This document shows positions 9,117-18,600 of a stretch of DNA of 35,735 bases, one piece after another. The notes under the pieces are model-generated. The model had not been told where the DNA came from. It did not search any database and saw only the letters and a program-made list of their open reading frames with translations. The stretch covers positions 1 to 35,735 of the forward strand of contig JAIORQ010000105.1 in the NCBI GenBank assembly GCA_021108035.1. The letters run 5' to 3'. Origin of the DNA: Bacteroidales bacterium. GTDB taxonomy: Bacteria > Bacteroidota > Bacteroidia > Bacteroidales > JAADGE01. Positions within the stretch are counted from its first letter, which is position 1; each line of letters opens with the position of its first letter. Both the position numbers and the translations under genes were made by a program.

Positions 9117-10892
9117 CTATTTTATTAGAATTATTCGTTTTGCAGCAACCGGTTTGTTATCAATATTAAGGTTACAGAAATATATTCCCGGAGAAACAGG
9201 TTTTCCGGTATCATCTGTTCCGTTCCATATTATTGAATAATTGTTTCTCTTTTGTCCGTTTACAGGCTCATAATGAATCAAGCTTGAGGGAATATTTTTT
9301 ATTTTTTGTCCCATCAAATTATAAATATTTAATTCTGTTTGTTCATTTTGTTCCTTGTTAATTTGAAAAGAAATAGTTGTACTTGAATTAAACGGATTAG
9401 GATAATTTTGCAACTTATACATTTGAGTTGCAGTGTTATTTAAATTGTCATCAATAGAATTTACGGAGCTTATTGTGATTATGACATTAGTTTCAAATAC
9501 ATAATCATAATCGGTAGTTAAAGATAAATTCAAAACTACATCTTGCGAAACAGCATCTTCAGAAATCTCAATCTCAAACGGATTATTAAAGTTCGAGATA
9601 ATCTCATCGGGATTAATATTTCCAAAATTTACTGTAGGAGAACCAATGACAATATCCGGATTTGAACAGGAAATTGTTCCGGATACACCTGTTGAAATAA
9701 AATCTACAGATAAGTACAGTATTATTTCAACTGATTCTCCGGGTTCATTGATATCGTTGCCGTTTTCATCAAATTCCAATTGTTCTTCAATTGTAAAATC
9801 ACCATAATTTTTGAATTCAAAATTTTCCACATCAACCTGCACTATATTATCGAAGTCACGATACAGAGAAAGATACATTACGTTTTCATTCAAATCAAAA
9901 AGATCAGACCACTGTGTTCCGTACGATATATTTCCCCAAGTCGGTAATTCCAAAATATCCAATCCGTTTCTCCAATCCGTGATAAGTCCGTTTTGATCTT
10001 CGAGAGCATTATAGAGCAGTTCATACCTATAGCATTGAGCAAATATTTCCGGTAACGGAACATTGTAAACCGGAGTATTTGTAAGAACCTGCCAGTCAAC
10101 TTCAGGATAAATTATCATAAATTGACCGTCATGATATTCTAAAACGGCAGAGTTTCCACTACTGTCAGTTACCAGTAAATGATGACAAAGTGTATTTATA
10201 CCATACATATTATCGACAATATTATAACTGTTTGTAATTTCGATGGCCTCTTCCACTGTGGCAGCATGATCCAAAATTTCTCTAACCCACCTTGTTAAGA
10301 AAATTGTCTGTTTTGTAGAATTAATCAGGACATCCACTACCTCTACATAAGCCAACGCGGTTGCAACTCCCGTTGAATTGAAACCATCAGCGGCAAAATA
10401 AGGGGCATGAAGTAATAATAAACTTTGTGAGTATGTGAGGTCATTAAAATTAGTTCCAACCGGAAGCCCAAGATCTGCCAATCTGTTTAGGGAAATAGAT
10501 TCATAGCAACCGGGGGCACTGTATTTTCCTACCAGAACATCTTGCTGAGGATTATCAAAATTCCTTCCGAAAAAAATATTTTCAGGATCACCGATTCCCG
10601 AATATATGCTGCAACCAAAATCTTCAAATATTTGACTTTTCCCTCCCACATACAGATTATCAAGAGAATCCAGAATGTCCTCATAATCACCTGAATAATT
10701 GATTGTATGAAAATCTCCAAGATGTGAAAAACTGTTAATTGTGGCAATTGTATCAACCTTGTTTTTTTCATCAATTGAATGTTCCGTGAAATTTATGTTT
10801 TGTGAAAATAAATATATCGGAAAACAGTAAATTACAAATAAAATTGCGATTGCTTTTGTTTTGTTGAATTGAATTTTTAATATTTTCATCAT
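9117..10892 (-). CDS. Secreted C45/C59-type linear amide C-N hydrolase with T9SS sorting domain
   Basis: The 591-residue protein has a signal peptide at 1-31 (ending YLFSQ), an unusual segment NINFTEHSIDE (32-42), and an Ntn-hydrolase domain at about 60-370. The predicted nucleophile is Cys94 in FGCSIYSG, followed by ENIFFGRNFDNP, the pattern of choloylglycine-hydrolase/acyltransferase-like C59/C45 enzymes. In these families the peptide before Cys is removed autocatalytically. Residues of about 370-480 resemble an Ig-like spacer, and a T9SS type A domain (YKLQNYPNPFN ... GIYFCNLNID) ends the protein. The substrate is presumably an amide such as an N-acyl amino acid or bile-salt-like compound, which is inference. 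It starts 3 bp after the stop of the FG-GAP gene upstream, so the two are cotranscribed. Start codons at 10892 and 10889 are both possible. Confidence 0.82.
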   Translation of the reverse strand: MMKILKIQFNKTKAIAILFVIYCFPIYLFSQNINFTEHSIDEKNKVDTIATINSFSHLGDFHTINYSGDYEDILDSLDNLYVGGKSQIFEDFGCSIYSGIGDPENIFFGRNFDNPQQDVLVGKYSAPGCYESISLNRLADLGLPVGTNFNDLTYSQSLLLLHAPYFAADGFNSTGVATALAYVEVVDVLINSTKQTIFLTRWVREILDHAATVEEAIEITNSYNIVDNMYGINTLCHHLLVTDSSGNSAVLEYHDGQFMIIYPEVDWQVLTNTPVYNVPLPEIFAQCYRYELLYNALEDQNGLITDWRNGLDILELPTWGNISYGTQWSDLFDLNENVMYLSLYRDFDNIVQVDVENFEFKNYGDFTIEEQLEFDENGNDINEPGESVEIILYLSVDFISTGVSGTISCSNPDIVIGSPTVNFGNINPDEIISNFNNPFEIEISEDAVSQDVVLNLSLTTDYDYVFETNVIITISSVNSIDDNLNNTATQMYKLQNYPNPFNSSTTISFQINKEQNEQTELNIYNLMGQKIKNIPSSLIHYEPVNGQKRNNYSIIWNGTDDTGKPVSPGIYFCNLNIDNKPVAAKRIILIK

Positions 10893-10895
10893 TTT

Positions 10896-12329
10896 TTAAT
10901 TTTTAATGAGTTTTTCTGTTAATATTTCTCCGGTAATATAGATTTTCAAAAAAATAACTCCGGCAGGCAAATCGGAAATATCAATTTCAGCATTATTTGA
11001 TTTTATTGATGCAGTTTTCAGAAGTTTACCTGAAATATCGTATAAATTTATTGTTAACGGAAAATTAGTATGTTCGGGCAAATAAATTGATATGGTTTTG
11101 TTTGCAGGATTAGGAACTATTTTAAGCAAATCCTTATCATTTTTTTGAATTGAGCTGTTTGTATATAAATCGTTTTCCCACCATCTTATTACACCTGATT
11201 CCGAAGCTCCCGCAACAAAATCAAAATCACCGTCATCATCAATATCTGCTGTAAATGTTGGCCAAGGTCTGTTTAATTGATTATTAATAACTGTTTTAGT
11301 CCATGAAAAAGGTTGACCTCCTTGATTATACCATACAGAAAGTTCGTTTGACAGTATTCCTGAACCGAGAATATCATAGTCTTCATCATTATCAAAATCA
11401 CAAGGAACAGCCCTTCCGGCAGATTCTAAATTTGCGATTGTTTCTTTTTCCCACAGAATAGGATTCCCTCCCTGATTTTTCCACCAAAAAATTTCACCTG
11501 CTTCGGGTACAGAAATCAGTATATCATTATCACCGTCTTCATCAAAATCAAAAGCATGAATATGATGACCTCCATCCGTATTGTCAATAATTTGAGAAGT
11601 CCATGCAATTGGATTACCGCCTTCGTTTAAATACAATACGGTTTTATGCCCTGTTCCTACAGCTGCAGCAATAATATCAAAGTCTTCATCATTGTCAATA
11701 TCAATAACATAAACTGCTCTGCCTCCTGAAAAATCACCGTCAACAGTTTGCTCGTTCCATGATTTATCTGTTGATTGATACCAAACTTTTACTTGTCCGG
11801 TGGCAGAAACACCTGCGACATCAAGAAGTCCGTTATTGTCAATATCTGCTGCAAAAGCATCATGTGCATAAGTAAAATTACTTGTTATTGTGTTTTTTGT
11901 CCAATTCGGCGGATTATTATTGTCACTTGTAAAGTATGCAATTTCATCGGCACTTCCCCAGTCGGAAATAAGAATATCTGTATTCCCGTCATCATTAATA
12001 TCAGTAGCTTGTAGAGACATAATATTAAGAAAAGTTTCATCTATTATATTTCTTGACCATGTTCCGTCGGTATTGTTTTTCCACCAACTAATACCTTCAC
12101 CTCCTGCTCCTTGAGCATATTCCGAACCACAAATGACATCAAGACGACCGTCTTTATCAATATCTTCAACCGAAAGTGCAGAAGCGCCTCCAAAATCCTC
12201 ATCAATTGAATGTTCTGTAAAGTTTATTTCTGTTTTTTTAAAATTTCGATTAATTTGTGAATATCCTGATTGAATAATAATTGTAATAAATATTACAAGT
12301 AATACTGATTGTAAGATGTTTAATTTCAT
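10896..12329 (-). CDS. Secreted seven-bladed FG-GAP/VCBS propeller protein, T9SS sorted
   Basis: The product has 477 residues. A signal peptide (1-25, ending SGYSQ) is followed by seven FG-GAP/VCBS repeats of about 50 residues with acidic loops DIDKDG, DINDDG, DIDNNG, DIDNDE, DFDEDG, DFDNDE and DIDDDG, most followed by a WW/YxNxGG motif. This matches one complete seven-bladed propeller with Ca sites. A T9SS type A domain (IVPNPANKTISIYL ... GVIFLKIYITG) ends it. The propeller is closely related in layout to residues 274-617 of the 1018-residue protein. It is probably a surface or secreted binding protein. It is first in an operon with the amide hydrolase and follows promoter module A, whose -7 box is 42 bp before the ATG. 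Confidence 0.9.
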   Translation of the reverse strand: MKLNILQSVLLVIFITIIIQSGYSQINRNFKKTEINFTEHSIDEDFGGASALSVEDIDKDGRLDVICGSEYAQGAGGEGISWWKNNTDGTWSRNIIDETFLNIMSLQATDINDDGNTDILISDWGSADEIAYFTSDNNNPPNWTKNTITSNFTYAHDAFAADIDNNGLLDVAGVSATGQVKVWYQSTDKSWNEQTVDGDFSGGRAVYVIDIDNDEDFDIIAAAVGTGHKTVLYLNEGGNPIAWTSQIIDNTDGGHHIHAFDFDEDGDNDILISVPEAGEIFWWKNQGGNPILWEKETIANLESAGRAVPCDFDNDEDYDILGSGILSNELSVWYNQGGQPFSWTKTVINNQLNRPWPTFTADIDDDGDFDFVAGASESGVIRWWENDLYTNSSIQKNDKDLLKIVPNPANKTISIYLPEHTNFPLTINLYDISGKLLKTASIKSNNAEIDISDLPAGVIFLKIYITGEILTEKLIKN

Positions 12330-12370
12330 TTCTTAATGGTTAAATGTAAATTTTCTAATTATGCTTTCCC

Positions 12371-12516
12371 CAAATTTATCTAAAAATAACTGATTATAAA
12401 AGAACAATATATATAATGAAGACAAAATGATACAAATGCATTAATTTGCCGGATATACACGACTTGCAGTCATTATTGTAAGCTTGGAAGATAAAATTTA
12501 AGTGTTGGCAGATTAA
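12371..12516 (-). promoter_or_regulatory. Promoter module copy A (upstream of FG-GAP/hydrolase operon)
   Basis: As written on the plus strand, a -7 box CAAATTTA (12371-12378, reading TAAATTTG on the minus strand) is followed by 18 nt and box 1, TAAAAGAACAATATA (from 12397). Then, 91 bp from the start of box 1, comes a 29-nt box 2 (12488-12516) containing AGTGTTGGCAGATTAA. The same arrangement occurs at 12756-12880 and 18874-19019. No TTG lies at the -33 position; box 1 occupies it, which suggests activator dependence. Confidence 0.7.
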
Positions 12517-12559
12517 GCAGGAATTTTGCCATTTTTGAAGACTGAATTAAACCTTAAAC

Positions 12560-12599
12560 AGATTGAATGAGATTGATGTAGATTGAATGAGATTGATTA
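12560..12599. repeat. Four AGATTG iterons at exact 10-bp spacing
   Basis: A 20-bp unit is repeated twice (12560-12579, 12580-12599). Within it AGATTG occurs at 12560, 12570, 12580 and 12590, so four times on one face of the helix. It lies 44 bp beyond box 2 of promoter module A. A regulator-binding array is plausible. The alternative is a simple tandem duplication without function. Confidence 0.6.
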
Positions 12600-12636
12600 G
12601 GCATTATTTCTTAAAAAATTATAAGAAAGAATATAC

Positions 12637-12698
12637 AAAGACTGCCTTTACAGTATGAGCCCTAAAAAGAACCGGCAGAAAAAAGCAAAAAACTGCCG
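12637..12698 (-). terminator. Hairpins downstream of orphan promoter copy B
   Basis: CGGCAG (12673-12678) pairs with CTGCCG (12693-12698) around a 14-nt T-rich loop and, on the minus strand, is followed by GTTCTTTTT. Just beyond it, 12637-12653 repeats 16 of 17 bases of 12901-12917, the core of the terminator after the SusE-like gene. It carries a small hairpin (ACTG/CAGT) followed by TTTG. Together these could terminate transcription started at promoter copy B. Confidence 0.45.
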
Positions 12699-12755
12699 TA
12701 AAAATTGTTTGTTTATGAATTTAAAATGCTTTTAATTTTGAATTTATTGTTAGTT

Positions 12756-12880
12756 CAAAAATAAACTTAAAAAAGTTGTTATAAAAGAGTAATATACATA
12801 ACAGGAATACAACTATACAAATATTCTTATTTATCTGATAAACATTACTAAAAGATGAAAAGTGAGTGTTTGCAGATTAA
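12756..12880 (-). promoter_or_regulatory. Promoter module copy B (no gene directly downstream)
   Basis: On the plus strand, -7 box CAAAAATA (12756-12763), then 18 nt, then box 1 TAAAAGAGTAATATA (from 12782), then box 2 (12852-12880, containing AGTGTTTGCAGATTAA). Box 1 and box 2 are 70 bp apart (start to start) instead of 91. Transcription would run left into a gene-free stretch with hairpins at 12637-12698 and then promoter copy A. Confidence 0.65.
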
Positions 12881-12898
12881 ACATATATTTTGATATTG

Positions 12899-12927
12899 AA
12901 AAAGGCTGCCTTTACAGACAGCCTTTT
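12899..12927 (-). terminator. Rho-independent terminator of the SusCDE-like operon
   Basis: AAAGGCTG (12901-12908) pairs with CAGCCTTT (12919-12926) around a 10-nt loop. On the minus strand the stem is followed by T residues. It lies 28 bp past the stop codon at 12955. Confidence 0.8.
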
Positions 12928-12954
12928 ATAAATTTAATTGTTAATAGAAAATTT

Positions 12955-13896
12955 TTAATCCCTCGGAAGTAATACATCAGAGGATGTTTTAATATTTGAA
13001 TATGATTTTTCTGATTTTGATGCTGCAGGCGTTAAAACTGTAGTAACTTCATCTCCCCATGCATTAATATAATGATAAGTTATTACACCGGAAGCTTCAT
13101 CAAGAGTTCCGTCAATAGGATATGTCATGCCCCAAGAATCCGTAAAATTACCTGATAAATTACCACATACATTAATGAATGCATTGTCATCTGCAAAACA
13201 ATAGCCATATGCATCACAATACCATAATTCATACATCCCTGCGAAAGAATTTTCCATAGTATAATCTAATCCTCCGTCAAAAACAATAGTAACATCTGCT
13301 TCAATATCAACTGCAGGATTTGGTAATTGACCATCTGTATTAGTACCTGCAGATAAAGCAGTATAATCACCTGCAAGAGGCCCGTCCAAATCTTGAGGAC
13401 AGGCAACATATGCAGAATAACTAAATCCTTGTCTTTGAGCAGCATTTCCTGCAGCATCTTGATCTAAGTTGTCAAATGTTGCAACTAATCCGTCAGTACC
13501 GGTTGCACTACATATAAAGTCAAATTTATCTCCTGCACCAAAATCACCTGTTGTTAGCCCTAATACACTTGCTATTTCAGTAGCTGAAAGGCTAATATCA
13601 ACCGGAAATGAAGTGTATGACTTTAAATCAACAGTATCAGAAGTTACCCCTCCTGAAGTTCGAGCAACTTGTATATCATAACTTACTACATTTTCTGAAG
13701 GTGCATCAACAGTAGCTGTAAAAGCTGCATTTGCAAGATCAGTTGCATCCAAGACCGCATTTATTACATCCATAGTAACAAAAACTCCGTTTGGCACATC
13801 GTCAGGATTGATTACAAGCGTACTTGTGTCTTTACAAGAAGATGTAAATAAAAGTCCGGTTATAATTAAACCAATAATATATTTATAAAATTTCAT
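12955..13896 (-). CDS. SusE/SusF-like outer-membrane lipoprotein
   Basis: The 313-residue product starts with a lipoprotein signal and lipobox LLFTSSC (Cys21), then KDTSTLVINPDD. The body is beta-rich and Ala/Asp/Gly-rich. A first Ig-like segment (about 30-160) contains DVINAVLDATDLANAAFTAT, and a C-terminal part has four Cys, Trp and aromatic clusters (LWYCDAYGYCF). It is the third gene of the SusC-SusD operon, 22 bp after susD, the position of SusE/SusF-type or other surface ligand-binding lipoproteins. The family assignment rests on position, lipobox and size; sequence similarity to SusE itself is not evident. The operon terminator follows directly. Confidence 0.7.
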   Translation of the reverse strand: MKFYKYIIGLIITGLLFTSSCKDTSTLVINPDDVPNGVFVTMDVINAVLDATDLANAAFTATVDAPSENVVSYDIQVARTSGGVTSDTVDLKSYTSFPVDISLSATEIASVLGLTTGDFGAGDKFDFICSATGTDGLVATFDNLDQDAAGNAAQRQGFSYSAYVACPQDLDGPLAGDYTALSAGTNTDGQLPNPAVDIEADVTIVFDGGLDYTMENSFAGMYELWYCDAYGYCFADDNAFINVCGNLSGNFTDSWGMTYPIDGTLDEASGVITYHYINAWGDEVTTVLTPAASKSEKSYSNIKTSSDVLLPRD

Positions 13897-13918
13897 ATTT
13901 TTTAAATTTAAAAGTTAA

Positions 13919-15568
13919 TTATTCAATATCACCTACAGTATTATTATCCCAAAATACTTGTGTAGCGGGTGTAGTTTTTTGATTGATTGATGAATTTAGA
14001 TTCACACAATCACTTGGATAATATAATGTATAATAAAAAGCACCCGGATTTGGTTCTAATGCAGGTTGAAGATTAGAAGGATAAGTTGTTCTTCTAACCA
14101 AATTATACGTTTCAACTCCGTTACCAAATAAAGCAATATAATATTCTTTAGCAATTACATTTAAACGTTCTGCATTAGTAGTTGCAGCATCGTATAAAGT
14201 TCCGACTTCAGTTAAATAATCACTAATATCTCCGGCAGTTGCTGCATATGCAGCATCTACCATATCAGTTCTAAAACCGGTTACTTTGTCTATTGATTTT
14301 TGAACACCGCTTAAAAGTAATGTACGGGCATCACCTGTTGTACCAAGTGTTAAAGCAGCTTCTGCTAACATAAAATCGACAAAAGAAGATAACATAATTA
14401 CTTCTAAGCCTGCTCCGCTTGCTCCGATATGATTCCTTGCAGCGTCACCTAAATCGTTATCAAATAAACCGCCTGCAGGATATAAACCAAACACAGTCCT
14501 TAAATCATTATCCGGTGGTATACCGTCATCATCTAAATGATCTCTTCCCCAATATCCGTCTGTCGCATGGCAAAATACCATATCGGGATCATAATGGGCC
14601 GGCAGATCGGTATTGATACACGGTAACTCATTTATATCAGTTGAAATAGTGAGTGTCTGTCTGTAGAAATAGTATCTGATTCTCGGATCAATCACCGGTT
14701 TTTCTGTATACATAAGCCACATTAAATAATTCGTCATATAATCATTGGCACCATTCAGATAATTGTAAGTATAGTACGGATGTCTGCAATCCGGATTTAC
14801 AGCATTAGCTGAATATTGAAATACAAAGTCTTCAGCTTCTGTATCAATCAAATCATTTTCTGCAATAAGTGCATTTACGGCACTTGCAGAACCTGAAGGA
14901 TCAGTTAACCTTAAGTTCAAATACATTTTGAGTTTTAAAGTTTTAGCAAGAGTAATCCAGTAGTCAGTCTCTCCGTTATAAAATAAATCAAATTCAGGTG
15001 TTGCAGTTGATTCTTTTGCAAAATCTGTAATTGCATCATCTAACAAATCCAGAACAACTTGATATAAAACATCACCGTTATCAACACCGGGATTAAAATT
15101 AGTTGCATCAAATGCTTCCGAGAAAGGTACCGGGCCAAAGAAATCAACTAATGTAGCCAATATATATGCTTGCATAACTTTAGCCATTCCTGTATGTATA
15201 TACCACCCGTTTTCTTCAGCTTGAGGGATAAGTGTATTTGCATCCATTAAGAAAGAAGAATAAGCTGACCACCAAACTGCATTGAACCATTGAGAATCAT
15301 ATGCATTTAAGTAAGTTCCGCCAAACAAATATGTCATACGAGTTACTTCCATACCGAATTTATTCATCCCGTTATTATTTACAGGATCCGGATCATTTAA
15401 GAAATAAATCATATTTATTTGCATAGAATTCAAGACATAGTCAAGATTCGCTTCATCCGGCTTTAAATAATTGGGAGACTCTGTAAGATCAAAATTGGTA
15501 AATTTACAAGACCCCAACATCAGACTTATAAAAGTCAATATTAGAATATTTTTAATAATTTTTTTCAT
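13919..15568 (-). CDS. susD-like: SusD/RagB-family nutrient-binding lipoprotein
   Basis: The start at 15568 (MKKIIKNILILTFISLMLGSCKF) places the lipobox Cys at residue 21. An upstream ATG at 15598 would add ten residues before the signal peptide and is less likely. The 549-residue protein has SusD features: the N-terminal segment after the lipobox (NFDLTESPNYLKPDEANLDY), helical TPR-like pairs around WWSAYSSFLMDANTLI and KVMQAYILATLVDFFGPVPFSEAF, and the C-terminal motif region EYYIALFGNGVETYNLVRRT typical of the SusD-like_2 subgroup. SusD lids bind substrate above the SusC barrel. The gene begins 33 bp after susC and is cotranscribed with it. The substrate is not evident; no carbohydrate-active enzyme is adjacent, so peptides or other amides are as likely as glycans. 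Confidence 0.93.
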   Translation of the reverse strand: MKKIIKNILILTFISLMLGSCKFTNFDLTESPNYLKPDEANLDYVLNSMQINMIYFLNDPDPVNNNGMNKFGMEVTRMTYLFGGTYLNAYDSQWFNAVWWSAYSSFLMDANTLIPQAEENGWYIHTGMAKVMQAYILATLVDFFGPVPFSEAFDATNFNPGVDNGDVLYQVVLDLLDDAITDFAKESTATPEFDLFYNGETDYWITLAKTLKLKMYLNLRLTDPSGSASAVNALIAENDLIDTEAEDFVFQYSANAVNPDCRHPYYTYNYLNGANDYMTNYLMWLMYTEKPVIDPRIRYYFYRQTLTISTDINELPCINTDLPAHYDPDMVFCHATDGYWGRDHLDDDGIPPDNDLRTVFGLYPAGGLFDNDLGDAARNHIGASGAGLEVIMLSSFVDFMLAEAALTLGTTGDARTLLLSGVQKSIDKVTGFRTDMVDAAYAATAGDISDYLTEVGTLYDAATTNAERLNVIAKEYYIALFGNGVETYNLVRRTTYPSNLQPALEPNPGAFYYTLYYPSDCVNLNSSINQKTTPATQVFWDNNTVGDIE

Positions 15569-15601
15569 TTCATTTATATTTAATATTTTATAAAACAATT
15601 T

Positions 15602-18600
15602 TTAGAATGTTAACGAAATGCTGACACCATATCTTTTAGAACTCGGACCTGTAATAAAATCAAATCCCAGACCGTTCCCAACACCTGTACTTAACACATC
15701 TGTATCAAAATTGATATATTCAGGAAAATTAACTGCTTTATACCATAAATTCTGACCTGAAAGAGTAATTCTTGCACTACCGAAAGGAATCTTCTCAAAC
15801 AATTTAGAGGGTAGATTATATGATAATGAAACATCTCTTAATCTAATGGTTGTTCCGTCATAAACACTTACTTCGCTTGGTCCGAAACCAATATTATTAA
15901 AATAAAAATTGGTAGCAGTTAATTGAACTTCATTTACTTCTCCGTCTTCATTAACACCTTCAAGAACAAAAGTTTGAGTTCTGTCAAATTCAGTATCTTT
16001 TGTTATACCTCTTGCAAGAAGTGCACTTACGGTTCCAGAATAGATATCACCGCCTTTGCGATAATCCCATTGCATATTAAATGAAAAGCCTTTCCATCTT
16101 ACGGTATTAAATAAAGAAGTTTCAAAATCAGGTGTAGGGTCTCCGATAACACCCATTTCATCAGACTCTAAATAATCTCCCGTTGCAGCTATAACATGAT
16201 TACCGGCATCATCAGTTTTAATTAAACTTCCCATCATAACACCATAAGGTTCACCTGCTCTTGCAAAGTTCCCAAGATTTGTAAATCCTGCAATTAAGAC
16301 CTGTTCTTGACCTTCAGCAAGTTCTTCAACTATACTTGTGTATTTTGTAAACACACCTGAAACAGTCCATTCAAAATTTTTAGTTTTTACCGGAGATATA
16401 TGCATTTCTAATTCAAGGCCTTTATTTGCAATTTTACCAATATTTATATAAGTATGTGTAAAACCGGTCGCAGGATCAAGATCAGAATCAGTTATAAGGT
16501 CAGTTGTTGTTTTTTGATAAACAGTAAATTCAAATCCAACTCTGTTGCTTAATCCGTTGGCTTCTATTCCAAATTCTACTTCAGTATGCAACTCGGGCTT
16601 TAAATCCGGATTACCAAGGAAGTTAGAAACAGAATTCGACGGAATAACATTACCGTTATTATCAACATAAGCCCTTGCAGCGGCAGACAGAACATTTCTT
16701 GTTGTATATAATGGCGGGAAACCGGCAGATGTACCATAACCAAATCTTAATTTCAAGAAATTAAGACCACCATTAGATTTAATTTGAGGGAATGCTTCTG
16801 TAGGTAAAAAAGAAACACTTCCAGACGGATAAAATTTAGTCCTGTTTTCTATTTCTAAAGAAGAGAATACATCTTCTCTAACAGCTATATTGGCATATAA
16901 ATAATCTCTAAAACCAAATGTCGTTTGACCAAAAAATCCCAGAGTATTAACTTCCGTTTTACTTTGCATATCAAAACCACTGAAACTGTTTACAGAAGAT
17001 TGATCTGTAAAATTTTTGTGGTTCATAAATCCGAATACCAACTGATTTTGACTTTCAACACCGTCAGCAGCAGAAGTTATTCTTATAATATTTGCACCGG
17101 CAAGAACGTCAACTTTTAAATCATCAGTAATTTTATAATTCCATGTTAATCTTACAGATTGATCCCAAGTTGTATTCTTTATATATCTTGTTCTATACAA
17201 ACCGGTGATATAAGCATCATTTTGAACAGACCCTTTATTTAATTGATATTCTTGTGTCTCAGAATAGTGATCAATACCATAATTATATGATAAATTCAGA
17301 TTATCCATAATAGCATAACCAACACTTCCTGAACCGAAGACTCTGACAACATTATCAATAGACCTTGCATATTCGGTTGTCCATCTGGGGTTTTGAATAT
17401 CATTTCCTGCACGATAATAGACACTTTCATGCGTTACAGGGCTTTCAAAAGGTAAACCCATTAAATCTGTTGAAACAGGAGTGTAGAAAATATCAGCGAA
17501 AGCTGATATACCGGAACCGTTACCGGTACCACTACCACTACCAAATGAAATTGGAGGAGTTTGCATATCAGTTTTTACAAAATTAAATGTACCGCTAACA
17601 GTAATTTTATTCGAAAGTTTAGTCGATCCGCCAATACCGACATTAAATTTTTCTAATTCATTACCCAGCAGGAAACCGATATCTTTATTATAAGCAACAT
17701 TTGCACTATAACTTCCGTTATCGGTAGAACCGTTAAATGCAACTGATGTGTTTGAAATAGAACCCTTTCTGAAAAATTGTTTTTGATTATCATAAAATTT
17801 AACTTCATAATCAGAACCGACTAAATCAGGAAATGCAGCTAACAGATCGGGATCTGCAAAATTTGTAAACGGATGCGGAACAATCAAGGGATTATCGTTA
17901 TCCATTTCAGGTCCCCAATTACTGAAGAAAAATCCCCAATTTTGTTGGAAACCGTTAGCATAAGTTGTTTGATATTCAGGCAAGTTTACTTCAGTAATAA
18001 AGTAGTTTTGATTAAAAGAAACTTCAAACCCTTTTTTAGACGGTTTTGCACTACCTGATTTTGTTGTAATAATAATTACACCGTTTCTGCCTTGATTTCC
18101 GTAAATAGTAGTCGCACTTAAACCTTTTAAGACAGAAATATTTTCAATGTTATTAGGGTCTATATCAAGAAAACGACTTGATGTAGCTTGATTTCCATCC
18201 AAAAATCCTTGTGATGCATCAAGTCCGTCATTTGTAGATCCGGAAAATTGTACTCCGTCAACAACAAATAAAGGTTGATTTCCTCCGGTAACAGAAGAAT
18301 AACCGCGAACAGTAATGTTTGTACCTGTACCGGACACACCACCGGTAGAAGTTATTCTGACTCCTGCAGCTTTGCCGCTAAGAAGTCTTACTACATCAGA
18401 TTCAGCTTTTTGTTGAATTTCTTCTGAAGTAATTTCACTAACAGCATAACCTAAAGCTTTTTTCTCTTTAGAAATACCAAGAGCTGTAACAACAACTTCA
18501 CCAATATCTTCGCTTGAAGGCATCAAAGAAACGTCAACAATATCTCCGGAAATTACAGCTTCTTGAGTTTCCATTCCAATGTATGAAAACACTAAAGTGT

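Noticed and set aside
15569-15598. Ten-residue extension of the SusD-like protein
   Set aside because: The lipoprotein signal peptide starts naturally at the ATG at 15568.
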